Shown in pieces: positions 1-5,890 of a stretch of 6,216 nt of DNA (the first letter of the stretch is position 1; each line of letters opens with the position of its first letter). The DNA comes from Hyphomicrobiales bacterium (GTDB lineage: Bacteria; Pseudomonadota; Alphaproteobacteria; Rhizobiales; OSC116). The DNA lies in contig JABSRY010000157.1 in the NCBI GenBank assembly GCA_013214985.1, positions 1 to 6,216 on the forward strand, in the 5' to 3' direction. Both the position numbers and the translations under genes were made by a program. The notes below the pieces were generated by a model, which did no database searches, was not told the DNA's origin, and saw only the letters and a list, made by a program, of their open reading frames with translations.

Positions 1-185
1 CAACTATACCTGTATTTCGGGATTGGCAGAGCTCGTAATAGCTCACAACGGAAAATTGCCACGTATGGTTTGACAACACCGAGGACAACCATGACGTCAA
101 CCTCTGCCCGCCGCGTTCGCAGTGTCTCCTGGACACCGGGCGTCTGGGGACGCATGAGCGCGAGTAGCGCAAGCGTAAGAGAGAG
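1..185. other. Compositionally foreign left edge, origin unknown
   Basis: This stretch does not match the rest of the window. By hand count bases 97-180 are about 65% GC and 1-96 about 47%, while the adjoining 181-300 are only about 24%. The change is abrupt, near 178-190. The region is open on the plus strand from base 1 to a TAA at about 193. It is also open on the minus strand, in a frame other than that of the ATPase gene, from about 190 to base 1, so reading frames give no clear gene. A perfect short hairpin, GTGTC-N5-GACAC, lies at 122-136. I recognise no protein family, transposase or RNA here. It could be the edge of an inserted element or a chimeric assembly join. The exact boundary is approximate. 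Confidence 0.6.
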
Positions 186-1050
186 GGAGATTTAAATTAT
201 TACATTTCAATGAAATATTAAAAAAAAGGTGCTTAGCAGAATCATTTCTACCAAGATTAATTGATATAGAAGTAGAATAACCACTATATGTAATTATATT
301 TTTATCAATTTCTATATGGCCATTGAAAAAGTTCATTTCCGGTGAACCGATAAACCCCGCAACAAATATATTTTTTGGACACTCATAAAGTTCTAATGGC
401 GTGCCTGCCTGTTGAATTTTGCCTTCATTTAACAAAACGACCTTATCGGCGAGCGTCATCGCTTCAATTTGATCATGTGTCACATAAACTGACGTCGCAG
501 ATACCAATTTATGTAAATCTCGTATTTGTAGCCTCATTTTTGCTCGCAATTTAGCATCCAGGTTTGATAGAGGCTCATCAAATAAAAATACTTTTGGATT
601 CCGTATAATTGCCCTTCCCATTGCAACCCGTTGCCGCTGTCCACCAGATAATTCTTTAGGTTTGCGGTGTAATATATCATCTAATCCGATTATTTTTGCG
701 ATGCGTTTTACCGCGATATCAATTTCATCTACACTTTTTCCTCTGATACGCAGAGGAAAGCCAATATTTTGTGCCACAGACATATGGGGGTAGAGTGCAT
801 AAGATTGAAATACCATAGCAATATCTCTTTGACGTGCCTCAACATTATTCATCAGTTTGTCATCAATAAATAATTCTCCTCCACTGATGGTTTCTAGCCC
901 AGCAATCATACGCAATAATGTAGATTTACCGCAGCCCGAAGGCCCAACAAGTACGAGAAACTCGCAGTCTTCTATATCAAGATTGATATTATTCAACACA
1001 TTCACTTGTCCATAATTTTTTGAAAGGTTTTTTAGCGTTAGTTTTGCCAT
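97..1050 (-). CDS. ABC importer ATP-binding subunit, MalK/UgpC type, C-terminus replaced
   Basis: This is the nucleotide-binding subunit that powers the importer formed with the two permeases just upstream; it acts on the cytoplasmic face of the inner membrane. All ATPase motifs are present: Walker A GPSGCGKST (36-44), Q-loop Gln82, signature LSGGQ (134-138), Walker B VFLFDEP (154-160), D-loop SNLD (162-165) and H-loop His192. The stretch GSPEMNFF (235-242) is the usual entry to the C-terminal TOBE/MOI region of the MalK/UgpC family, whose members are normally about 350-370 residues. Here the family resemblance fades soon afterwards. From about residue 289 the protein is a low-complexity Ala/Arg/Gly/Pro tail encoded by the GC-rich foreign edge, ending at 317. 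The gene is therefore probably truncated or chimeric at its 3' end, although the ATPase core is intact. The start is supported by AGGAAA (1055-1060), four bases before the ATG. This ribosome site overlaps the stop codon of the preceding permease gene, which suggests coupled translation. Confidence 0.93.
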   Translation of the reverse strand: MAKLTLKNLSKNYGQVNVLNNINLDIEDCEFLVLVGPSGCGKSTLLRMIAGLETISGGELFIDDKLMNNVEARQRDIAMVFQSYALYPHMSVAQNIGFPLRIRGKSVDEIDIAVKRIAKIIGLDDILHRKPKELSGGQRQRVAMGRAIIRNPKVFLFDEPLSNLDAKLRAKMRLQIRDLHKLVSATSVYVTHDQIEAMTLADKVVLLNEGKIQQAGTPLELYECPKNIFVAGFIGSPEMNFFNGHIEIDKNIITYSGYSTSISINLGRNDSAKHLFFNISLKCNNLNLPLSYACATRAHASPDARCPGDTANAAGRG

Positions 1051-1058
1051 AATATTTC

Positions 1059-1889
1059 CTATTTTACTGATCCAGCAGTTAAACCGCGGACGATAAATTT
1101 TTGACCAAGGAACATAAGCAAAATGGCCGGAAGAGAAGATAAAACAGCCGCCGCTGCCATTTCACCATGATTAATTTCGTATTGACCAGCATAGGATGCG
1201 ATTGCAACTGGGATTGTCATCGTCTCTTTAGCAGTTAAATTTAATGCAATGCCAAATTCACTCCAAGAAAAAACAAATGCTAAAAGTCCAGCGGCAATCA
1301 TTCCCGGTTTAACGAGTGGCAATAACACCAACCTAAAAGCAGTGGTTCTACGACACCCATCCATAATTGCTGCCGATTCCAGATCGCGAGGTATGGTGCC
1401 AAAGGCTGTCATCATTAACCAAATGGCCATAGGCAGATTAATAACTATATGGGTCATCACTAATGCAGTTAAAGTGTTGTATAGCCCGAGGTCGCTAAAA
1501 ATAACATACCAAGGGCCAACAAGGGTGATTGGTGGAATGATATTGAAGATGAGTGTCCAAGCCAAGAACCCCATTTTAAAAAGACCAGACATTGTTCGCC
1601 ATGCAAGGGAATATGCGGCAAGTGTTGCAATGATGAGCACCAGTGTTGTGCTAATGACGGCAACCACTAGACTGTTGAACATATTGAGCAAGAAATCTGA
1701 ACTTTTGCCAAATAACACGCGCTCATAGTTGACCCAGGTTACATCAAACGGAAATTGACCAGTTATGATGGCTATCTGGTATTTTAATGATATTCCTATA
1801 ATCCAAATAAACGGTGCAATAATTAAAATGAGTGCAAATATTACAAAACACCATAGTGCCACTCTTTTCCATGAATTTACAACCATCAT
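1059..1889 (-). CDS. ABC sugar-type permease, MalG/UgpE-like inner-membrane subunit
   Basis: This is the second transmembrane subunit of the importer; it pairs with the permease encoded at 1886-2809 to form the channel. At 276 residues it is normal for the MalG/UgpE (binding-protein-dependent transport inner-membrane) family. About six hydrophobic segments can be seen, near residues 11-33, 69-95, 105-130, 137-163, 194-214 and 244-265. The cytoplasmic EAA loop that docks on the ATPase lies at 171-196 (ESAAIMDG followed by LLPLVKPG), with the conserved Gly178. The C-terminus, FIVRGLTAGSVK, is the characteristic MalG-family ending. Its first ATG overlaps the stop of the upstream permease gene as ATGA (1886-1889), indicating translational coupling. 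A second in-frame ATG follows immediately, so the exact start is uncertain by one codon. The family assignment is secure; the transported solute cannot be read from this subunit. Confidence 0.93.
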   Translation of the reverse strand: MMVVNSWKRVALWCFVIFALILIIAPFIWIIGISLKYQIAIITGQFPFDVTWVNYERVLFGKSSDFLLNMFNSLVVAVISTTLVLIIATLAAYSLAWRTMSGLFKMGFLAWTLIFNIIPPITLVGPWYVIFSDLGLYNTLTALVMTHIVINLPMAIWLMMTAFGTIPRDLESAAIMDGCRRTTAFRLVLLPLVKPGMIAAGLLAFVFSWSEFGIALNLTAKETMTIPVAIASYAGQYEINHGEMAAAAVLSSLPAILLMFLGQKFIVRGLTAGSVK

Positions 1890-2809
1890 TTTGCCCCTGT
1901 AAATTTACGCTGCGCGATTGCAAATACGGCGAGATATGAACAAATTATTCCTATAGTGATTAGGGCAAGAAGTGCGCCATACCCGAGTTGGTTTTGTTGG
2001 AAGAACACCTTATAAACGTATAGACTAATGACTTCTGTAGAGGTGCCTGGCCCGCCAGATGTTAATAAGAAAATTTGGTCAAATACTTTAAACGCAACGA
2101 TTGAGCGAAACATAAAAGCAACAATTAGTGCTGGCCACATGAGTGGGATTATTATAAATCGAAGTTTCTGATTATATGTCGCGCCATCAATACTGGATGC
2201 CTCCATTACTTCTTCAGGTAAGGCCTCAAGACCAGCGAGTAAAATTAGAAACACCAATGGCGTCCAATGCCAAATATCAACCACCACAACCGATAATAAT
2301 GCGGTACTAGTTGACCCTAAAAATTGTTGTGCTGGTATTCCAAATAGTTCAAGGAATGCATTAATTACACCAAATTCAGAATTGTACATTAGCCTCCAAA
2401 TGCTGCCGATTGCAACGGGTGGAATGAGAATCGGCAATAGCATTGTCGTTCTTACGATTCCTCGCCCGCGCACAAGTTCGTTTACAGCCAGAGCCAATCC
2501 AAACCCAAATAACATTTCAATACTTGTTGAAAGTAGAACAAAAATTAAGGTATTCACAAGCGCTTTACGAAATATCCAGTCGTCCAGAAATTTTACAATA
2601 TTTTTTTCTAGTGCGGGTTCCCGTATTAATTCGGCATTTTCAAAAGTGATTGATGACCCGCTCATCAGCACCAATTCAATTGCGGGGTAAATTGTGAACA
2701 GTAAAAATATTATAACTGCAGGCAATATTGCAACAAAAATAAAATGGGAATCTATAAATTCCCATAATCGTTCCAGCGACGGCAGTTTTTTTACTGTAAA
2801 ATTTTTCAT
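1886..2809 (-). CDS. ABC sugar-type permease, MalF/UgpA-like inner-membrane subunit
   Basis: This is the first transmembrane subunit of the importer, 307 residues, the usual size for UgpA-like members (it lacks the large periplasmic insert of enterobacterial MalF). Hydrophobic segments lie near residues 22-48, 82-108, 117-140, 168-193, 222-245 and 275-300. The first is followed by a polar loop (about 49-81) that is probably periplasmic. The EAA loop is at 200-226 (EVMEASSIDGA followed by IIIPLMWP), and the signature LLTSGGPGTSTEV (248-260) typical of this subunit is present. It overlaps the next permease gene by four bases and lies 109 bases downstream of the binding-protein gene, a gap that contains a long inverted repeat. 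A modest GGAAA (2816-2820) serves as ribosome site, weaker than that of the binding protein. This fits the usual lower expression of permeases. Confidence 0.93.
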   Translation of the reverse strand: MKNFTVKKLPSLERLWEFIDSHFIFVAILPAVIIFLLFTIYPAIELVLMSGSSITFENAELIREPALEKNIVKFLDDWIFRKALVNTLIFVLLSTSIEMLFGFGLALAVNELVRGRGIVRTTMLLPILIPPVAIGSIWRLMYNSEFGVINAFLELFGIPAQQFLGSTSTALLSVVVVDIWHWTPLVFLILLAGLEALPEEVMEASSIDGATYNQKLRFIIIPLMWPALIVAFMFRSIVAFKVFDQIFLLTSGGPGTSTEVISLYVYKVFFQQNQLGYGALLALITIGIICSYLAVFAIAQRKFTGAK

Positions 2810-2852
2810 CCCATTTTTCCATTTTTAAAAAGATATTAGAAACTATATATTA

Positions 2853-2908
2853 GACAAACCATTTCTGGGCACATAGGAAAGAGAAATTGCACCGCGAGAT
2901 GGTTTGTC
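2853..2908 (-). repeat. Inverted repeat between binding-protein and permease genes, probable mRNA stem-loop
   Basis: GACAAACCAT (2853-2862) and its exact complement ATGGTTTGTC (2899-2908) form ten perfect pairs. The pairing extends to 13 positions with one mismatch (2853-2865 with 2896-2908) around a 30-base loop. The element begins 11 bases past the binding-protein stop codon. No T-run follows the stem directly: the nearest T5 on the minus strand is at 2827-2831, about 20 bases further on. It is therefore a poor intrinsic terminator. Its position matches the stem-loops or REP elements between binding-protein and permease genes in maltose-type operons. Those stabilise the upstream message or reduce read-through, giving excess binding protein. 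That role is inferred here. Confidence 0.6.
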
Positions 2909-2918
2909 AGCTGGCCAA

Positions 2919-4238
2919 TTATTTTATCATAAGTGAGTTTCCTAATTTGGTATCCCGACCAGCAGCAGCAAGGACATTATAGATTTCTTTTGCTGCAACA
3001 TTCAAAGCTTCACTAGCAGTCAGCTCACCAATCAAAGCCTGATTAAGTCTCAATCCTATAATTTGCTCAACTTCGGCACCTTCTTTATACATCAGTACTT
3101 GAGTTGCATTCTCAGCAACAGCTGCGTAGGGTTTCATCCAACGAAATTTTTCTTGAGTTGCTAGAGGGCCACGTAAAACACCAGTATGAATTGGAATACC
3201 ACCTGCTTCGGCATATAGAGTTTGTGCTTTTTCGGAGATGAAATATTTGATAAACTCTAGTGCTGCCGTTTTACGGCCGTCAGAAATGTTATTAGGAACT
3301 GCCATTTGCCAACTACCAAATACACCATGTGGTGAGCCACCCTCAAGATACGGCATTTGTGCATAATTAATTTTGCCAACAACTGCTGATTTTTCAGGGT
3401 TGTCCATTTGCGCTTGAGCAGCAATAACGATGCCAGCTTGAGCTGCTTTACCCGATAGAACAAGCTGTATCATCTCTCCCTGTCCGATTGCTCCAGGGTT
3501 ATCAGCGCTGCATTCATTATGAATTTTTAAAAACATGTTTAATGCTTTTAGATTTTCTGGACTGTTAAATGTAATCGTAAAATCACCATTCTTAGGATCT
3601 TTCAGAATAGAACCACCATGTGTTAGCATATGCGGCATAAAAGAAAATCTGATAGGATTTCCCCGTTCGCCACGCAACACCGCACCATATGTATTGGGGG
3701 GATTATGGTTGGCAGCACAATTTTTTAAAATGTCTTTATAAGTAGCGGGTGGTGTGTCAATTAGATCGCTACGATAGTACCACATATGGGCATTACCATT
3801 CGGCGAAAAGGCCATTAATTTTCCGCCTTCTTTGGTCGGCCACTGTTTTTCTGAATTCCAATAAATGGCTTCTCCATTGTCAATAATTTCATCTGAAAGC
3901 TTAAAATCAGGGTCTATGTTTGTTAGAGGTGTTAAAAAACCACCACTATAAAACTCAATAATCCAGCCATTGTCGAGATTAACCAAATCATAGGGACTGG
4001 TATCGCCTCTTACTGAGTTTCGTACTTTTTCTAGTACACCCGAATAAGGTGTGCGATCAATATTAACTTTATTTCCTGTTTCAGCCTCATATTTTTCTAC
4101 AAGTGCCTCAAAGCCACCATACCATGGTGAATTGTTAATCAGAATAGTGATTGGATCAGCAGCAAATGCTGAGTTAACACTGGTTAGTGCTATCGCAGAG
4201 ACAGCCATCCCCTTTAAAAACTTGTTCAATTTTTTCAT
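2919..4238 (-). CDS. Periplasmic solute-binding protein of ABC importer (SBP family 1, sugar type)
   Basis: This protein binds the solute in the periplasm and delivers it to the permease pair. With the start at 4238 it has 439 residues, normal for extracellular solute-binding protein family 1. A clear Sec signal peptide is visible: MKKLNKFLKG, then a hydrophobic stretch, with cleavage expected after AFA (residue 26) before ADPITI. There is no lipobox cysteine, so the mature protein should be soluble, as in Gram-negatives. Family features include the opening strand and Trp-rich region, GGSILKD (208-214), and GSWQMAVP with ALEFIKYFISEKAQ and AGGIPIHTGVL (about 308-355). Cys174 and Cys243 are the only cysteines I see in the mature protein and could form a disulfide. 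The frame stays open upstream to 4373, but that extension overlaps the sulfatase gene and would bury the signal peptide. A strong AGGGAG six bases before 4238 fixes the start. The ligand is unknown; a sulfated compound is inferred from the neighbouring sulfatase. Confidence 0.93.
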   Translation of the reverse strand: MKKLNKFLKGMAVSAIALTSVNSAFAADPITILINNSPWYGGFEALVEKYEAETGNKVNIDRTPYSGVLEKVRNSVRGDTSPYDLVNLDNGWIIEFYSGGFLTPLTNIDPDFKLSDEIIDNGEAIYWNSEKQWPTKEGGKLMAFSPNGNAHMWYYRSDLIDTPPATYKDILKNCAANHNPPNTYGAVLRGERGNPIRFSFMPHMLTHGGSILKDPKNGDFTITFNSPENLKALNMFLKIHNECSADNPGAIGQGEMIQLVLSGKAAQAGIVIAAQAQMDNPEKSAVVGKINYAQMPYLEGGSPHGVFGSWQMAVPNNISDGRKTAALEFIKYFISEKAQTLYAEAGGIPIHTGVLRGPLATQEKFRWMKPYAAVAENATQVLMYKEGAEVEQIIGLRLNQALIGELTASEALNVAAKEIYNVLAAAGRDTKLGNSLMIK

Positions 4239-4244
4239 TATTTT

Positions 4245-4250
4245 CTCCCT
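4245..4250 (-). promoter_or_regulatory. Strong ribosome binding site fixing the binding-protein start
   Basis: On the minus strand this reads AGGGAG, separated by six bases from the ATG at 4238. It is the best Shine-Dalgarno sequence in the operon, as expected for the most abundant product. It argues against the longer reading frame that begins at 4373 inside the sulfatase gene. Confidence 0.8.
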
Positions 4251-4278
4251 TATTTTTCTATGTTTGGTTTGGTTGGTT

Positions 4279-5802
4279 TTAGTTTTTAGATAAATTATAA
4301 CGTTTATATATTTCTTTCGGACATTCATGGGCATGTAAAACATCAACAAGATTAAGTAATAATTTCGACTCAATTTTTTCGTTCCGTATCGAATTTTTTT
4401 GCATCGGATCCTGCTTCAAATCATAAAGCTGGGTACCGATGTCTTGAAATAAATCGTTATCGTGTAGCGGAATTCGCGCAGCACTGCTTAAGGCGTCTAT
4501 TTTCAATAATGGCATACCCCTAGTGAAGTTAAACGGCGGGTGCAATTCTGCCGTTTTCATTTCTTCAGTTGAAAACATTATCGTTAAATGCATGGGCATC
4601 AATGTGTATTCATGTAATCCCTGCTCATAGAGATCATCTGGATAGATATAGTAACTAAAGTGAGCATTTGAGACACCAATAGGCCCACCAAACATACCAT
4701 ATACCGCTACTTCTCGGTTGTTCTTATCTCCCAATACAGACTCGCCTTGTACTTCGCGAGGTATTTCCAAATCATAAATATCAAGAAATGTTGGCATTAA
4801 GTCATGTGTTTGCGTTAACATATTTGTACGTGTTCCGGCAAAATCCGACCTTTTCGGATTATGTATAATCAGCGGAATATTGGCTAATTCCTGGTAATAT
4901 GGCTGCAAGTTTTTACCCCACCAATCATGCTCTGAAAGTAGGAGACCATGATCAGTGGTTAAAACAAGTACCGTATCTTTCCATAAGTCATATTTGTCAA
5001 AATAATCTAGTAGTTTTCCAAAATACTCGTCACACATGGCAACTAAAGCGGCATAATTGGCTCTAATTTCTGCTATTTCAACTTCGGTTTCCGTTACTTT
5101 TGCATAAACAGGCCAGTCTAGAATTCCGCCTTCATAACCGGTTTTATAAGCGTCTTTAAACCTTTCTGGCGCACGAAACGGCTCATGTGGATCAAAACAT
5201 TCAATCATTAAAAACCAATCCTCTGCGTCTTTATTTATGTCAAGAAATTCAAACCCCGATTTAAAGCACTTAGGACCAGGAAATTCATCTTCTGATACTA
5301 TGAATTCGTGATTTATAGCGTTTTGTAAACGAAAGGGCTTTTTTTCACGAATTGGTCCATCAGTGACGGGGTAGTGTAAAGGACTATATTTCTCACGAAA
5401 TCGTTCAACAGGCGGTTGAACCATGGCTTTCCATGGATCATATTCTTGACCTCGAATAAAGTCGTAACTGGTAAACTGACCATGATAAGTGGATCCGCCA
5501 GCTTCAAAATAATGTAAATGATCTGTTACTAAATGACTATAAATACCAGCATTACTCATAAGTTTTGGAAAAGAATTATCAAACGGTTCGAGTGGCCCCC
5601 ACGAACGAAGAAAGAAATTAAGTCGCCCCGTGTGCATGTCGCGACGTGCGGGCATACAAGGCAAACTACCGACATAATGATTATCATAAGTTCGGCCGCG
5701 TTTAGCAAATCTATCAAAATTGGGGGTGGCAACGCTGGTACCACCATAGCAACCTAATGCTGATTTATTTAATGAGTCAAAAAGACAAAAAACAGTTTTC
5801 AT
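4279..5802 (-). CDS. Sulfatase (FGly-type, alkaline phosphatase superfamily), no signal peptide
   Basis: This hydrolase of 507 residues is predicted to cleave a sulfate ester and release inorganic sulfate. The sulfatase signature CMPARRDMHTG starts at Cys49 and fits C-x-P-x-R-x4-T-G. Cys49 would be converted to formylglycine by a maturase not encoded here, and Arg53 is the conserved partner. Other likely active-site residues are Asp9 in the first strand, His206 in FDPHEPF, Asp284-His285 in TTDHG, and Lys297. The second N-terminal metal Asp found in many sulfatases is Ser10 here. LYDLKQDPMQKN (459-470) is a typical sulfatase C-terminal motif. A conserved-looking block, TDHLHYFEAGG to RGQEYDPW (93-124), may mark a subfamily. 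The protein starts directly at the catalytic strand (MKTVFCLFDSL), so it should be cytoplasmic. It is the first gene of the operon, 40 bases upstream of the binding-protein gene. GGGAGA (5807-5812), four bases before the ATG, supports the start. A phosphonate monoesterase or choline-sulfatase-like activity cannot be excluded. Confidence 0.92.
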   Translation of the reverse strand: MKTVFCLFDSLNKSALGCYGGTSVATPNFDRFAKRGRTYDNHYVGSLPCMPARRDMHTGRLNFFLRSWGPLEPFDNSFPKLMSNAGIYSHLVTDHLHYFEAGGSTYHGQFTSYDFIRGQEYDPWKAMVQPPVERFREKYSPLHYPVTDGPIREKKPFRLQNAINHEFIVSEDEFPGPKCFKSGFEFLDINKDAEDWFLMIECFDPHEPFRAPERFKDAYKTGYEGGILDWPVYAKVTETEVEIAEIRANYAALVAMCDEYFGKLLDYFDKYDLWKDTVLVLTTDHGLLLSEHDWWGKNLQPYYQELANIPLIIHNPKRSDFAGTRTNMLTQTHDLMPTFLDIYDLEIPREVQGESVLGDKNNREVAVYGMFGGPIGVSNAHFSYYIYPDDLYEQGLHEYTLMPMHLTIMFSTEEMKTAELHPPFNFTRGMPLLKIDALSSAARIPLHDNDLFQDIGTQLYDLKQDPMQKNSIRNEKIESKLLLNLVDVLHAHECPKEIYKRYNLSKN

Positions 5803-5825
5803 AGTATCTCCCGAATATGTAGGAG

Positions 5826-5854
5826 TAGACTAATTGGTTCTGTGATATTATAAT
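5826..5854 (+). promoter_or_regulatory. Candidate promoter of the LysR gene
   Basis: TAGACT (5826-5831, four of six matches to TTGACA) is followed, after exactly 17 bases, by a consensus TATAAT (5849-5854). Initiation would fall near 5861, giving a leader of about 30 bases before the ATG at 5891. The predicted start site lies at the left edge of the T-N11-A dyad, an arrangement that would allow the regulator to repress its own gene. No transcript data are available. Confidence 0.45.
5849..5854 (-). promoter_or_regulatory. Candidate -10 box of the sulfatase-transporter operon
   Basis: TATAAT occurs on the minus strand at the same bases as the plus-strand -10, because it sits in a 10-base palindrome, TATTATAATA (5846-5855). 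No good -35 lies 16-18 bases upstream on this strand: the candidates resemble TCATAA or ATCATA and fall within the LysR dyad. A weak -35 is usual for activator-dependent promoters. The predicted leader to the ATG at 5802 is about 40 bases. Confidence 0.4.
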
Positions 5855-5858
5855 AATA

Positions 5859-5875
5859 CATAATTTGAATTTATG
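5859..5875. promoter_or_regulatory. T-N11-A dyad, candidate LysR operator
   Basis: CATAATTTGAATTTATG is a 17-base near-perfect palindrome: the CATAA/TTATG arms are exact and only one inner pair mismatches around a central G. Its ATAA-N7-TTAT core satisfies the T-N11-A rule for LysR-family sites. It lies in the divergent gap, between the shared -10 element and the LysR start codon, where a divergently encoded LysR protein usually binds. The surroundings are AT-rich, so a chance dyad remains possible. Confidence 0.5.
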
Positions 5876-5890
5876 ATAGGTATTTCCTAT
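5876..5890 (+). repeat. Small hairpin directly before the LysR start codon
   Basis: ATAGG (5876-5880), a five-base loop, and CCTAT (5886-5890) form a perfect short inverted repeat that ends at the base before the ATG. The AGG in the left arm is the only Shine-Dalgarno-like sequence for this gene, and pairing would hide it. This may keep translation of the regulator low. The stem is only five pairs, so its effect is uncertain. Confidence 0.35.

Noticed and set aside
218..240. Frameshift at the A8 homopolymer in the ATPase gene
   Set aside because: Adding or removing one base at the run gives an early stop (TAA or TGA) within a few codons, so it does not restore the family C-terminus; the composition break nearby explains the loss better.
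1249..1728. 159-residue plus-strand open frame
   Set aside because: It is antisense to the MalG-like permease gene, has no ribosome site or recognisable domain, and arises from the codon pattern of the real gene.
2382..2690. Plus-strand frames of 102 and 68 residues
   Set aside because: They overlap each other and lie wholly antisense to the MalF-like permease gene, with no support of their own.
2827..2908. Intrinsic terminator after the binding-protein gene
   Set aside because: The stem is long but has a 30-base loop and no T-run directly after it; the T5 lies about 20 bases further on, and the permease genes belong to the same transporter.
4261..4282. TTTGGTTTGGTTGGTTTT short repeats between sulfatase and binding-protein genes
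   Set aside because: Only three imperfect 4-5 base units in a 40-base gap; too short to distinguish from chance sequence.
4051..4293. 80-residue plus-strand frame with a hydrophobic C-terminus
   Set aside because: It is the antisense of the binding-protein signal-peptide region; the hydrophobic residues come from A/T-rich complement codons and no start signal is visible.
4239..4373. 45-residue N-terminal extension of the binding protein
   Set aside because: It overlaps the end of the sulfatase gene by 95 bases and would place the signal peptide internally, while a strong ribosome site precedes the ATG at 4238.
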